A stretch of 48,907 nt of DNA from Clostridia bacterium (GCA_016937975.1 JAFGVN010000004.1:1-48907), one strand, 5' to 3'; shown: positions 16,721 through 25,184, numbered from the stretch's first letter. A program made the numbers and translations. Notes: a model not told the origin generated them from the letters alone.

Positions 16721-17359
16721 TTAATGATGTCTAACATTTTTAATATGTTGTGTCATGGCATTACAGGCACAAACTTCATCTTTATTTTGCAAACAACTTA
16801 AAATTTTCCCGTATTCTTCAAGGGCTTCCTTCATTCGACCAGAAGATTTAATAGAGACACCTCTTGAAAGTTTCACATAGAATTGATAGTCTGTGAGGAT
16901 CTGTTGTAAAAAACGGCTTTGTGTTCCTGAATAGATCACTTCATGAAATTGAGTACTGAGTTCTAAGAACCTAGAATCATCATTCTTAAAGGCATAGAAT
17001 TCCATTAAATCATGGATTTCTTCCAATCTTTTTAAATGTTCATCAGGCATACGTGCAATTGCCCATTGTATAGCAAGATTTTCCAAAACTTCACGAATGA
17101 TATAAATATCTTCTACATCTTGATAGGAGATGCCTTTAACGATCATACCACGATTAGGAATACATTCAATCAAACCTTCAAGCTCTAATTGCTTTAATGC
17201 CTCTCTCACTGGTGTACGACTGACAGATAATTCGGTAGCAATTTTGGCTTCAATAATTTTTTCGCCATTCTTATAGCGATTGTTTAAAATGTCATCTCTT
17301 ATTTTTTCAAAAACAGTAGTGGATAACGAGGGTGAAAAATGTTTTCCTTCGATTGGCAT
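16721..17359 (-). CDS. GntR-family (FCD/FadR-type) transcriptional regulator
   Basis: The N-terminal winged helix-turn-helix has the GntR signature ELSVSRTPVREALKQLELEGLI (first part shown as LSVSRTPVREAL) followed by PNRGMIVKGIS. The all-helical C-terminal half (about residues 85-212) fits the FCD effector domain, which often binds a metal plus an organic acid; FHEVIYSG carries one typical His. A later expected His is not obvious, so ligand binding may differ. GGAGGAC lies upstream of the ATG. The gene stands alone, so its target and ligand are unknown. An inverted repeat just upstream may be its own operator. Confidence 0.88.
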   Translation of the reverse strand: MPIEGKHFSPSLSTTVFEKIRDDILNNRYKNGEKIIEAKIATELSVSRTPVREALKQLELEGLIECIPNRGMIVKGISYQDVEDIYIIREVLENLAIQWAIARMPDEHLKRLEEIHDLMEFYAFKNDDSRFLELSTQFHEVIYSGTQSRFLQQILTDYQFYVKLSRGVSIKSSGRMKEALEEYGKILSCLQNKDEVCACNAMTQHIKNVRHH

Positions 17360-17382
17360 AGCGTCCTCCGAAATTCATTTGG

Positions 17383-17395
17383 TAGTAAAATACTA
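17383..17395. promoter_or_regulatory. possible GntR operator
   Basis: TAGTA (17383-17387) and TACTA (17391-17395) form an inverted repeat with a 3-nt spacer, about 25 bp upstream of the regulator's start. The size and position suit autoregulation. Confidence 0.4.
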
Positions 17396-17639
17396 TATGC
17401 ATTCATTATAACCTTTCATTATTAAATTGATAATGATTAAGGATAAAAATTAATATTTATTTAAAATTTGAATGTTTTTCTTCCCTGTAATCTTAAAATA
17501 TGAGAAATAGAAAGATTTATTTTATTTTTTAATTGAATAGTGATATAATTTACTAGGGTTATTGCAGGAAAGAACCGTCCCTATATGAACTTTGTAAGTA
17601 GAGTAATAACTTAAATTAAAGAATAGTGAGAGGAAGCGT

Positions 17640-18062
17640 ATGATGAAAAAATTTGGTGTCGTTGTTCATCAAAATGATAATAGTGCAGTATTGAGAATTG
17701 CAAGAAGTACTTCTTGTGGTGGTAATTGTAATAAATGTGGCAGTCATTGTGCAGAACAAAGTAAAATTGAAATAAATATAGAAAATAAATTAGGCGCTGA
17801 GATTGGTGATTATGTGGAAGTTGAATCGACATCAAAACGTATTTTAGGTACTGCTTTTTTAGTGTATATTATTCCTGTTTTAACCTTGATTCTGGGTATG
17901 TTATTATCCAATAAAATTTTCAACACATCCAATGAACTTATAGCACTTTTATTTGGTCTTGTGATGATGTTTATAGCATTTATTGGTATCCATCTTTACG
18001 ATCGATACAGTCAGAAGCAACCTATTTTTACGATGACTAAGGTTATTAAAGGGCAAAAGTAA
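17640..18062 (+). CDS. RseC/SoxR-reducing-system-like membrane protein
   Basis: A 140-residue protein. After a short beta segment comes a cysteine cluster, C26-GGN-C30-NK-C33-GSH-C37, then a small soluble region (IENKLGAEIGDYVEVE), then two membrane helices (about residues 75-95 and 100-120). This order is that of the RseC/MucC family, associated with redox control by the Rsx/Rnf-type complexes in other bacteria. The four cysteines could bind an Fe-S cluster or zinc. AGAGGAAG precedes the ATG. The gene is monocistronic, with no Rnf genes nearby in this window. Confidence 0.8.
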   Translation: MMKKFGVVVHQNDNSAVLRIARSTSCGGNCNKCGSHCAEQSKIEINIENKLGAEIGDYVEVESTSKRILGTAFLVYIIPVLTLILGMLLSNKIFNTSNELIALLFGLVMMFIAFIGIHLYDRYSQKQPIFTMTKVIKGQK

Positions 18063-18081
18063 TTGGATGTTCAATAGCCAT

Positions 18082-18174
18082 ACAAGGAATCACTGTATAA
18101 GAAACGATTCTTCCAAGAAAGCAGTGAGCTTATAAAACAGAAGACATTAAAACGGGCAATCTAATGAAGCTCTT
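18082..18174 (+). other. possible divergent yybP-ykoY-like RNA
   Basis: ACAAGGAATCACTG (18082-18095) matches AGAGGGAGTAACTG of the upstream riboswitch at 10 of 14 positions. CTAATGAAGCTCTTGAGACTC near the 3' end resembles its GTGATGAAG...TGAGACTC. The core GUCGUCA segment is missing. It lies directly after the RseC-like gene and ends in a related terminator. It may be a decayed copy or chance. Confidence 0.3.
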
Positions 18175-18215
18175 GAGACTCAACAATTATTTTAAATAAT
18201 TGTAGGGTCTTTTTT
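18175..18215 (+). terminator. terminator nearly identical to the riboswitch terminator
   Basis: GAGACTCAACAATTATTT pairs with AAATAATTGTAGGGTCT, followed by T6. Apart from two T/A differences it repeats the terminator at 13848-13887. It probably ends the RseC-like transcript. The rest of the 18216-18440 gap shows nothing recognisable. Confidence 0.8.
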
Positions 18216-18440
18216 GTTTTTAATTCTTTATAAGGACATGCTACTGAATTTTGTAAGGAAACCTTGTTTTTAAGCGCTTTGAATGGAAATCATGATTTTT
18301 CTTAGTACCATTATCCTAGATTAAATATTGGTCCTATTTATAAAGCGTGTAATAAAGGATTTGATGGCGATTAGGTTTCAATCATACTGATGACCTTTAG
18401 GGTAATCACCAATATTGAAAAGAAGTAATTTACTTTTTAT

Positions 18441-18473
18441 TGACACAGTACTGTCACAATAACTTTTTATAAT
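18441..18473 (+). promoter_or_regulatory. activator site and promoter of the export operon
   Basis: TGACACAGTACTGTCACA (18441-18458) contains GACACA and GTCACA as direct repeats with an 11-bp period, and is also partly palindromic. A perfect -10 TATAAT (18468-18473) follows after 9 nt. The correctly spaced -35 position has no good box, which fits a promoter needing an OmpR-type activator. The same element and spacing occur at 32592-32624. Confidence 0.65.
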
Positions 18474-18534
18474 ATGGATTAGAAATACATAAATTGGTGT
18501 AAGAAAAAAGTACAAAATAAATTGGAGGGATTGT

Positions 18535-19710
18535 ATGAAAAAATTATGGATTGCTATTGTTGCAATAGCACTTATAGGGGCCGGTATTGTCATATATTTA
18601 CCAAAAAATGATGAAAGTGCAACATCAGAAGAAGTGATTAAAGAAATAAATGTGAAACAATCTGATATTGTGATTGATTTTATAGCAGATGGCAATGTGT
18701 ATATTCCAACTGTGGAACAAAAATTTTTAGCAACGGGCATATTGGCTGAGACCTTTGTTCAAGTAGGAGATCTTGTAGAAAAAGGAGATGTAATTGCAAA
18801 ATTAGATACAAGAGAGCTTGAGTTAAAACTTAAGCAAGCTGAATTGTCTTTACAATCTGAAGAAGATAAATTATCACAAAGTGAAAGTGATGCTGTTTTG
18901 GATATTAAGAAGCAGGAATCCGTGGTCTTGGGATTAAGTTATGATTTAAAAGAAGCTGAAGACCTTTTAGCGACCATGAAAACCTATCCTGAATTATATG
19001 CAGCCAGTGTTATTGCTGCTCAAGAAAATAAAGTTTCAGAAATTGGAAGTAATCTTTCGTTACAAAACAGTATTTTATCCAATATAAAAAATGAGAGCAC
19101 CTTAACAAGTAATACGGCTTATGAACAAGCAAAATTAGATATTGAACTGATTCAAATGGATCTTGAGAATGCATATTTATATGCACAAAGCAGTGGCACA
19201 ATTGCCTATTTGAATCAAGAGCTTGGAAGTAACATTACAACAACTACAGTAAGTTTAGTCATCCAAGATACTACTCATCCTCAGGTGATTTCAAATATTT
19301 CAGAATTGGACATTTATCAAGTCTTTGAAGGTCAAAGTGTAAATTTAAGTTTTGACAGTGACTATGGTGTAGCTTTTAAAGGGAACGTATCTTTTGTGAA
19401 TCCGATTCCCAATATCGACAATAACAATATTGTAACTTATGAAGTCATTATTGATTTAATGGAATATCCAGAAAACCTTCGTTCAGGTTTAACCACTATG
19501 GCGAACATCATCTTAAAAGAAAAAGAAGATATTTTAGTGATTCCCAATACAGCAGTATCTATCGTAGACAATAAGCAAATGGTTGAGTTGAAAACAGAAG
19601 AGGGTTACGAAATGGTCAATGTTATCACTGGATTGACTGATGGCATGAGTGTCGAAGTGATTCAAGGTTTGGTACAGGGTGATGTCGTCATAACAAGAAC
19701 ACAGAAATAG
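18535..19710 (+). CDS. MacA/HlyD-like adaptor protein of an ABC exporter
   Basis: A 391-residue membrane-fusion protein. An N-terminal membrane anchor (residues 5-22) is followed by a lipoyl-like half-motif (AETFVQVGDLVEKGDVIAKL), a long coiled-coil hairpin (about 95-215), the second lipoyl half (AYLNQELGSNI), then beta-barrel and membrane-proximal domains ending in VIPNTAV and VQGDVVITRTQK. The family links an inner-membrane transporter to a TolC-like duct. It is the first gene of a six-gene operon (next gene 10 bp downstream), with GGAGGG before the ATG. It should act on the outer face of the cytoplasmic membrane. Confidence 0.88.
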   Translation: MKKLWIAIVAIALIGAGIVIYLPKNDESATSEEVIKEINVKQSDIVIDFIADGNVYIPTVEQKFLATGILAETFVQVGDLVEKGDVIAKLDTRELELKLKQAELSLQSEEDKLSQSESDAVLDIKKQESVVLGLSYDLKEAEDLLATMKTYPELYAASVIAAQENKVSEIGSNLSLQNSILSNIKNESTLTSNTAYEQAKLDIELIQMDLENAYLYAQSSGTIAYLNQELGSNITTTTVSLVIQDTTHPQVISNISELDIYQVFEGQSVNLSFDSDYGVAFKGNVSFVNPIPNIDNNNIVTYEVIIDLMEYPENLRSGLTTMANIILKEKEDILVIPNTAVSIVDNKQMVELKTEEGYEMVNVITGLTDGMSVEVIQGLVQGDVVITRTQK

Positions 19711-19720
19711 GTGATGTATT

Positions 19721-20905
19721 ATGAAATTATCAGAAATATTTAGATCGGTGTTTACCAATATCCTAGCCAACAAGTTTAGAGTCTTCCTTACCATGTTAGG
19801 TATTATTGTTGGTGCTGCTACTATTATTATGGTCGTAGGCATAGGAAAAGCTTCTGAAAAGGCAGTCGAAGATCAGTTTGCCATGCTAAATGTTGGTACT
19901 TTATATATTCAAAGTGGTCCGGGAAGTCAATTTTTATTAACCGAATCCGATGTGGATATGTTAAATGAAAAATCAGAAAACATTTTAGTCTCGACAATAC
20001 TTTTAAGTACTAGAGGTGAAATCAGTTCAAATTATGATTCCTTTGATGGAACCATTGCAGGTGTAACCAATATCTTTGATGATATCAGCAATCTGTCAAT
20101 GTATATGGGTGATTTTGTTACAGAAGATAATGAAGAACGAAGAGAAAGAGTTGCAGTAATTGGTTATACTTTAGCTGAAACTTTATTTCCAGATGATATT
20201 GATATGGCCGTTGGAGAAACCATTACCATTACGGGAAGAAGATACACAGTTATTGGTGTGGTTGATCGAGTAGGTGATTCAATTCAAGGCTTAGCCATTG
20301 ATGAATCTGTGGTGTTGCCGTATTCAACTGCAGAGAATTATGTAGTAGGCTCTTCCACAAAACCTAAAATAATTGCAGTAGCAAAGGATATCAATTCAGT
20401 TGATGCTGCAATCGTTGAAATCGATGAATTATTTAGAGATGAATATAGAGCGATTGGTGGCGCTGATGTTGTCATCAAAGATGCTGGTAGCAAATTGGTT
20501 GCAGCTCAGGACAGTGCAAGGACCATGTCAGTATTATTGATATCTGTTGCGACAATTGTGTTGATTGTTGGTGGCATTGGTATCATGAATGTTTTATTCG
20601 TTTCAGTTAAGGAAAGAACAAAAGAGATTGGTATATTAAAAGCATTAGGTGCAAAAAAGGAAGACATATTGCTTCAGTTTTTATTGGAATCCATTATTAT
20701 AAGCTTTTTAGGTGGTATTTTCGGTATAGTATTAAGCTTTGGTATGCAACCTTTAATGAAATATTTAGAAGTAAGCGTTTTAGTTTCAGTGAATGGATAC
20801 CTTTTGGCTTTGGCCTTTTCAGTAGTTACAGGAACCTTCTTTGGTTTTTATCCTGCAACAAGAGCGGCAGCATTAAAGCCTATAGATGCATTAAGATATG
20901 AATAG
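19721..20905 (+). CDS. MacB-like ABC exporter permease (FtsX fold)
   Basis: A 394-residue permease. The N-terminal helix (LANKFRVFLTMLGIIVGAAT) is followed by a large extracytoplasmic MacB core domain (about residues 50-265), and three C-terminal helices with the FtsX signature VSVKERTKEIGILKALGAKK. Unlike E. coli MacB, the ATPase is a separate protein encoded three genes further on. Such mechanotransmission ABC systems export peptides, macrolides or lipoproteins by driving conformational change across the membrane. It ends LKPIDALRYE, the usual C-terminus. It lies 10 bp after the adaptor gene. Confidence 0.92.
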   Translation: MKLSEIFRSVFTNILANKFRVFLTMLGIIVGAATIIMVVGIGKASEKAVEDQFAMLNVGTLYIQSGPGSQFLLTESDVDMLNEKSENILVSTILLSTRGEISSNYDSFDGTIAGVTNIFDDISNLSMYMGDFVTEDNEERRERVAVIGYTLAETLFPDDIDMAVGETITITGRRYTVIGVVDRVGDSIQGLAIDESVVLPYSTAENYVVGSSTKPKIIAVAKDINSVDAAIVEIDELFRDEYRAIGGADVVIKDAGSKLVAAQDSARTMSVLLISVATIVLIVGGIGIMNVLFVSVKERTKEIGILKALGAKKEDILLQFLLESIIISFLGGIFGIVLSFGMQPLMKYLEVSVLVSVNGYLLALAFSVVTGTFFGFYPATRAAALKPIDALRYE

Positions 20906-20914
20906 AGGAGATAT

Positions 20915-21457
20915 ATGATGAAAAAAATAACAATATTAATTATGATCGGGATATTGGCTTTGAATATGATCAGTTGTAGTTCAAATGAAGATGTAGCGTC
21001 AACAACAGTTAATGAAGTGAGTGTGGTGACTGAAACCGACACCGCTGAAAAGGTTGTTCCAGATCGAAAAGCAGAAATCAGTGGGGTCGTTAAAAACATC
21101 GTTGGCAATGAAGTAACAATTTCTCTCATTGAAAAAGAAACAACAGGAACACAAGATCAATCAAGTACTGAAGAGTTAACAGAGGAAGAAAAGGCTGAAA
21201 AACAAGCGGCAAATCAAGCTTCAAAAGGAAGTAATAGTTCTAGTGGTACTGGCATGACTGATGTAGCATTATCTGGTGAAACAGTAGATATCATTATTCC
21301 TGTTGGAACATCTGTAGTTAAGAGTGATGGTACAGGTGAATTGGCTGAGTTAAATATCGGTGATATCTTTAAAGGTGACACGGTTAAAGTTTGGATTTTA
21401 GAAGGAGGTGAAGATTCAGTACAAATAGCAGAATTCGTACAAGTACTGGATCAGTAA
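20915..21457 (+). CDS. lipoprotein within the export operon
   Basis: A 180-residue protein with signal peptide MMKKITILIMIGILALNM and lipobox ISC, so it should be lipid-anchored outside the membrane. A low-complexity Ser/Thr/Glu region, including EELTEEEKAEKQAANQASKG and a Ser/Gly run, separates two beta-rich parts containing VKNIVGNEVTISLIE and VDIIIPVGTSVVK. I know no family. Being embedded between permease and ATPase genes (9 bp and 1 bp gaps), it is probably an accessory part of the exporter, perhaps a substrate trap or a spacer between adaptor and wall. Confidence 0.75.
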   Translation: MMKKITILIMIGILALNMISCSSNEDVASTTVNEVSVVTETDTAEKVVPDRKAEISGVVKNIVGNEVTISLIEKETTGTQDQSSTEELTEEEKAEKQAANQASKGSNSSSGTGMTDVALSGETVDIIIPVGTSVVKSDGTGELAELNIGDIFKGDTVKVWILEGGEDSVQIAEFVQVLDQ

Positions 21458-21458
21458 T

Positions 21459-22154
21459 ATGAAAAAAATTATTGAAATGAAAGCTATTCGAAAATCCTAC
21501 AAAATGGGTCATAATACATTAGAAGTTCTTAAAGGCATTGATTTAACCATTCAGGAAGGCGAGTTTGTAGCGATTTTAGGACCTTCCGGTTCAGGTAAAT
21601 CAACGATGATGAATATTATTGGCTGCATCGATACCAAAACTGATGGTGATTATATTTTAGATGGAAAAAATATTGAAAAATTTACAGAGAATGAGTTAAG
21701 TTCAATTCGAAATGATAAAATTGGATTTATCTTTCAGAAATTCAATTTACTAGGTCGATTAAGTACTTTAAGAAATGTAGAAATACCATTGCTTCTTAGA
21801 GGTCGTAATCGAAAGGAAGCTAAAAGCGAAGCGATTAGATACTTAGAGATGGTTGGATTGGGAGATCGAATTCATCATAAACCCATTGAGTTGAGTGGTG
21901 GTCAGCAGCAAAGAGTTGCCATTGCAAGGGCTTTAATTGGACAACCTCAATTACTACTGGCAGATGAACCAACAGGAAATCTAGATCAAGAGTCGGGTAA
22001 AGAGATTATGGAGCTGTTTCTTAAATTAAATGAAGAAGGCAATACCATTGTGATGATAACCCATGATGAGAATGTTGCAAAAAAAGCGAAGAGAGTTATT
22101 CGCATATTAGATGGAAAAATTATGGAAGTAACCAAGTCGGAAAAACTGGCGTAG
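21459..22154 (+). CDS. MacB/LolD-type ABC transporter ATPase
   Basis: A 231-residue nucleotide-binding protein with every catalytic motif: Walker A GPSGSGKST, Q-loop FIFQKFNLL, signature LSGGQQQR, Walker B LLLADEPTGNLD and switch His in MITHDE. It should pair with the FtsX-type permease encoded three kilobases upstream in the operon and power export. The start follows the preceding stop by one base; the upstream GGAGG (in the lipoprotein coding end) is distant, so translation is probably coupled. The cytoplasmic protein is of the usual family length. Confidence 0.95.
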   Translation: MKKIIEMKAIRKSYKMGHNTLEVLKGIDLTIQEGEFVAILGPSGSGKSTMMNIIGCIDTKTDGDYILDGKNIEKFTENELSSIRNDKIGFIFQKFNLLGRLSTLRNVEIPLLLRGRNRKEAKSEAIRYLEMVGLGDRIHHKPIELSGGQQQRVAIARALIGQPQLLLADEPTGNLDQESGKEIMELFLKLNEEGNTIVMITHDENVAKKAKRVIRILDGKIMEVTKSEKLA

Positions 22155-22169
22155 AAAATGGGAGGGCTT

Positions 22170-23297
22170 ATGAAGCGATTACTTATAATGACAATCTTGC
22201 TTGTGATGATCTTTCCAGTATCAGTATTTGCAGAAGTAGATTACACTGAAATAAAAGATGATTTGGAAGAAAACAGCAGTGCTTTAAAACTGTTAAAACT
22301 TGAAGAACTGCAAAGCGAGGTAGATATATATGTATCTAATCTGAATGCTTTTTATGCTCAAAGTCGGTTAAGTAAGTTGGAAGAATCACCAAATCCAGTG
22401 AGTGGACTTACTCGAGCAAGTTTAAATTATCAAATTGAAATTTTGCCTCAGTTTGCTTACTACGAATCGGAGCAACTCATACTAGAAGAAAAAGTGTTGA
22501 TGGGTTCCTTGTCATTAGAAGCAAGAAATCTGATCGAGGCTATTATAAAAGCTGCAAATGATGTTTATGAATCTCAGGCATATTTTGAAATACTAAGTAA
22601 AGCATATAACTTGTACCTCCAAGACTTGGAAGCAGGCAATGTGACTACAATTGATGTTTTGAATGCAAAAGTGGATATGATTGAAGCAGAATATGCCATG
22701 GAAGAAAAAATGAGAGTCTTAGACAACCTTTATCTGAGCTTCAATAGTGCATATGGTTATGATTTAAGGGAAAGATTTGATTTTGCAACGGAAACAAAAC
22801 TAGAGGCACCCATTAATGATGTAAAAGCCTATGTGGAAGCAGCTTTTGCAAACAGAATTGAAATCAGAGATTTATGGGCTCAAATAGAAATTCAGAATAA
22901 CATTATCGAATTCTATAATGACACGAATTATCTGATATACACTGAGAATAGGGAAGCTCAAGAAGCTGCTGCGTTTAAAGTAGAACAATTAACTATGGAT
23001 TTGGAAATCATAAAGGACCAGATCCAACTAGAAATATACGCAGCTATGAATACCCTAGATCAATTAGAAGCGGAAATCAAACTCTTGGCAAATGAGATTT
23101 CATCACAAGAAAATCATGTGAATGTCACAGAAATCATGTATAACCTTGGTGAGGTTAAAGCAATGGATTTGGAATTGGCACAATTAGAACTGGTGACCTT
23201 GGAAAATAATATGGATGAATTGATTTTTAATTACAACACACAGAGATTGACATTAAACTATGGGAGTTCATACGGACCAGGAATAGGAGGCAAGTAA
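22170..23297 (+). CDS. TolC-like efflux protein, copy 1
   Basis: A 375-residue exported protein with signal peptide MKRLLIMTILLVMIFPVSVFA. It is almost wholly alpha-helical with heptad-like Leu/Ile/Ala repeats. The TolC-family hallmark is present twice, in LYLQDLEAGNVTTIDVLNAKVD and YNLGEVKAMDLELAQLEL (quoted in part). It is shorter than TolC (about 470 residues), and I see no beta-strand regions that would form an outer-membrane barrel. It may make a helical duct in the wall space rather than an outer-membrane channel. The ATG at 22170 follows GGGAGGG; an in-frame ATG at 22158 is possible. Confidence 0.8.
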   Translation: MKRLLIMTILLVMIFPVSVFAEVDYTEIKDDLEENSSALKLLKLEELQSEVDIYVSNLNAFYAQSRLSKLEESPNPVSGLTRASLNYQIEILPQFAYYESEQLILEEKVLMGSLSLEARNLIEAIIKAANDVYESQAYFEILSKAYNLYLQDLEAGNVTTIDVLNAKVDMIEAEYAMEEKMRVLDNLYLSFNSAYGYDLRERFDFATETKLEAPINDVKAYVEAAFANRIEIRDLWAQIEIQNNIIEFYNDTNYLIYTENREAQEAAAFKVEQLTMDLEIIKDQIQLEIYAAMNTLDQLEAEIKLLANEISSQENHVNVTEIMYNLGEVKAMDLELAQLELVTLENNMDELIFNYNTQRLTLNYGSSYGPGIGGK

Positions 23298-24382
23298 TGA
23301 TTAAGAAAATAGGCGCATTTGTAATCCTTTTCACTTTAGTCATGAATATCACAGTCTTTGCAGAAGAGGAAACCACTGGTTATACCTACGAAGCGTTAAA
23401 AATAGAAGCTATAGAAGATCACTTGGAATTGGATGCTTCTGCTCTAAATCTTGAAATAAAAGAGATGAATTTAGAAGAGATTCTTGAAATTGCGGCGTCA
23501 ACTTATGATGGTCCAATGGACAGAGTAAATTATATAAAAAATATGATTAAAATCTATTCAGATCCATTAACAGCAGAGTTAGCAGTTTATGTAGCCAAAG
23601 CAAATATGGAAAATCAAATTGAATCCATTCAAAATGAGATTTGGATGAATAGTATGAAATATTTGTTGCTTGAGAAAGAGATTTTACTGAATGAAAATTT
23701 ATTGGCTTATGAAAATTATTATTTGAATGTTGTTGAGAAAAAAGTTGCAGCAGGTTTAGTTTCTCAGGACACTTTTGCAAATCAATTGTTGGTAGTTGAA
23801 AATCAGGAGATTAAGGTTAATTTATTGAAAATTGAACGAAATAGTCTTCAAGTTGAAATCAATCAAATGATTGGGGCGCCTTTTGATTTACCGATTGTCA
23901 TTGATGAATCGTTGGAAATCCTTCCCTTTGAAAGTTATGATATGGATACAGTTTACAATGATACTTTTGAAAAGAATATAGAGATTTATGAAAATCAAAT
24001 CCTTGTGCAGTCAAAAGAAATTGTTTTTGATTTATATGCCGATCAATATTTGGAAACCAATAAGGAATATAAGATAGCACTATATGACCTTCAAATCGCT
24101 GAAATTCAGTTGAGCGATGCCAAGTTAAAATATGAGGCGGCATTAAAAACCAGCTATAACGATTATCTGAATGCTTATGAAGCATATGAACTAGCAGTAG
24201 AACAACTTGGATTGGAAAAGGATATTTATGAGCTGTTGCTAAAGGAATATCAAGCAGGTCTTATTGCAGAAGAAATTTTAAAAAAGGCAGAAACCAGTGT
24301 TCAAAAAAGTGAATATAATGTGAGTGCAAATTTAGTTGCCTTTAATCTTGAAAGAATAAGCTTTTTGAGCTTGTTTCAATAG
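23297..24382 (+). CDS. TolC-like efflux protein, copy 2
   Basis: A 361-residue protein with signal peptide MIKKIGAFVILFTLVMNITVFA. It has long amphipathic helices and the TolC-type turn motif in VEKKVAAGLVSQDTFANQLL and again KEYQAGLIAEEILKKAE. Its ATG overlaps the stop of the first copy (TAATG). The two proteins are only distantly alike, suggesting an old duplication and perhaps a hetero-oligomer. As with copy 1, barrel strands are not apparent. It is the last gene of the operon, ending at a strong terminator. Function is inferred from family and context. Confidence 0.78.
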   Translation: MIKKIGAFVILFTLVMNITVFAEEETTGYTYEALKIEAIEDHLELDASALNLEIKEMNLEEILEIAASTYDGPMDRVNYIKNMIKIYSDPLTAELAVYVAKANMENQIESIQNEIWMNSMKYLLLEKEILLNENLLAYENYYLNVVEKKVAAGLVSQDTFANQLLVVENQEIKVNLLKIERNSLQVEINQMIGAPFDLPIVIDESLEILPFESYDMDTVYNDTFEKNIEIYENQILVQSKEIVFDLYADQYLETNKEYKIALYDLQIAEIQLSDAKLKYEAALKTSYNDYLNAYEAYELAVEQLGLEKDIYELLLKEYQAGLIAEEILKKAETSVQKSEYNVSANLVAFNLERISFLSLFQ

Positions 24383-24399
24383 CATTACCCACCAATTTA

Positions 24400-24435
24400 G
24401 AGAAAACTCTTATTCCTTGAATAAGAGTTTTTCTC
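24400..24435 (+). terminator. terminator of the export operon
   Basis: AGAGAAAACTCTTATTC pairs with GAATAAGAGTTTTTCTCT around a 3-nt loop. Confidence 0.9.
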
Positions 24436-24571
24436 TGAATGTTTACCTTTAAAAATTAAAAATATTTAAAGGTATGGTAGAGACGGTGGGATATCCGTTT
24501 TACTTTCAAAGCATTGGGTATATAAATTGAAGAGATAGAGATATTCGTAATGATCATGAAAAGGAGAAAAT

Positions 24572-24832
24572 ATGATGATTGGAAAGATAAAAAAACTTGA
24601 GTTAGAAAATAGTAAATTAAAGAGAAATATAAAATCCTATGGATTTGGCATGTTTGCCTTAGGTGCAATGATGGGAGCGACCTTAATTTTGCTCAAGGAG
24701 GAAAAACTACAAATAGACAAACTCTTGACCAAGTTTGAGCATATGAAAAATAAAACTTTTGGAGACTTTGAAGCGCCGTATGACGAAGAAACTATGGAGA
24801 TTTTAGAGGAAGAAAAAGATAATTTTGAGTAA
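24572..24832 (+). CDS. small single-pass membrane protein
   Basis: An 86-residue protein: a basic N-terminal helix with heptad pattern (IKKLELENSKLKRNIK), one hydrophobic segment (FGMFALGAMMGATLILL, residues 27-43), then a Lys/Glu-rich helix ending in a very acidic tail (YDEETMEILEEEKDNFE). No family is recognised. AAAGGAG precedes ATG 24572 (a second ATG follows immediately at 24575). It is monocistronic, between two terminators. Confidence 0.65.
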   Translation: MMIGKIKKLELENSKLKRNIKSYGFGMFALGAMMGATLILLKEEKLQIDKLLTKFEHMKNKTFGDFEAPYDEETMEILEEEKDNFE

Positions 24833-24858
24833 GAGCCGAAAGAATTCGGTTCTTTTTA
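24831..24858 (+). terminator. terminator after the small membrane protein
   Basis: AAGAGCCGAA pairs with TTCGGTTCTTTTT (one G-T pair), starting at the stop codon. Confidence 0.85.
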
Positions 24859-24951
24859 CGCGTGCTGATTTCTGTTAAAAGATAAACAATTCTTAAAAGG
24901 TGTTGATAATGGTGTTATAATCTTACTAAATATAAAGAAAGGGAGTTTACA

Positions 24952-25164
24952 ATGCTGGATAAATCAAATACTATTTTAGATTGGGTCGATCAGTTTCCTG
25001 AAACTGAATCTGTTATTCGAGAATATGATGAACATGTAGGTGTTTGCATATTATGTCAATGCTTATTTGAGAGTATTGAGGAAATAGAAAGTATTTTTCA
25101 ATTGGATTTAAATGAAATGTATTTTAGAATGTTAAAAGCAATAAGCTCAAATGAATTAAAATAA
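24952..25164 (+). CDS. DUF1858-like small cysteine protein
   Basis: A 70-residue acidic protein. WVDQFPETESVIREYDEHVGVC followed by ILC and a Glu-rich helix (SIEEIESIFQLD) fits the DUF1858/ScdA-N pattern, in which a [YF]-P-E-[TS] helix precedes a Cys pair. The pair here is C32-x2-C35, with an extra C37. Such domains are thought to handle redox or nitrosative damage with hemerythrin-type partners. A second, more typical DUF1858 gene lies at 30572. GGGAG precedes the ATG. TATAAT at 24916 is a probable -10. Confidence 0.6.
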   Translation: MLDKSNTILDWVDQFPETESVIREYDEHVGVCILCQCLFESIEEIESIFQLDLNEMYFRMLKAISSNELK

Positions 25165-25184
25165 CTATAGAGTTATTTTTTTTT
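25157..25184 (+). terminator. terminator after the DUF1858-like gene
   Basis: AAATAACT pairs with AGTTATTT in a short A/T-rich stem, followed by a long T-run; it overlaps the stop codon. Confidence 0.65.
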
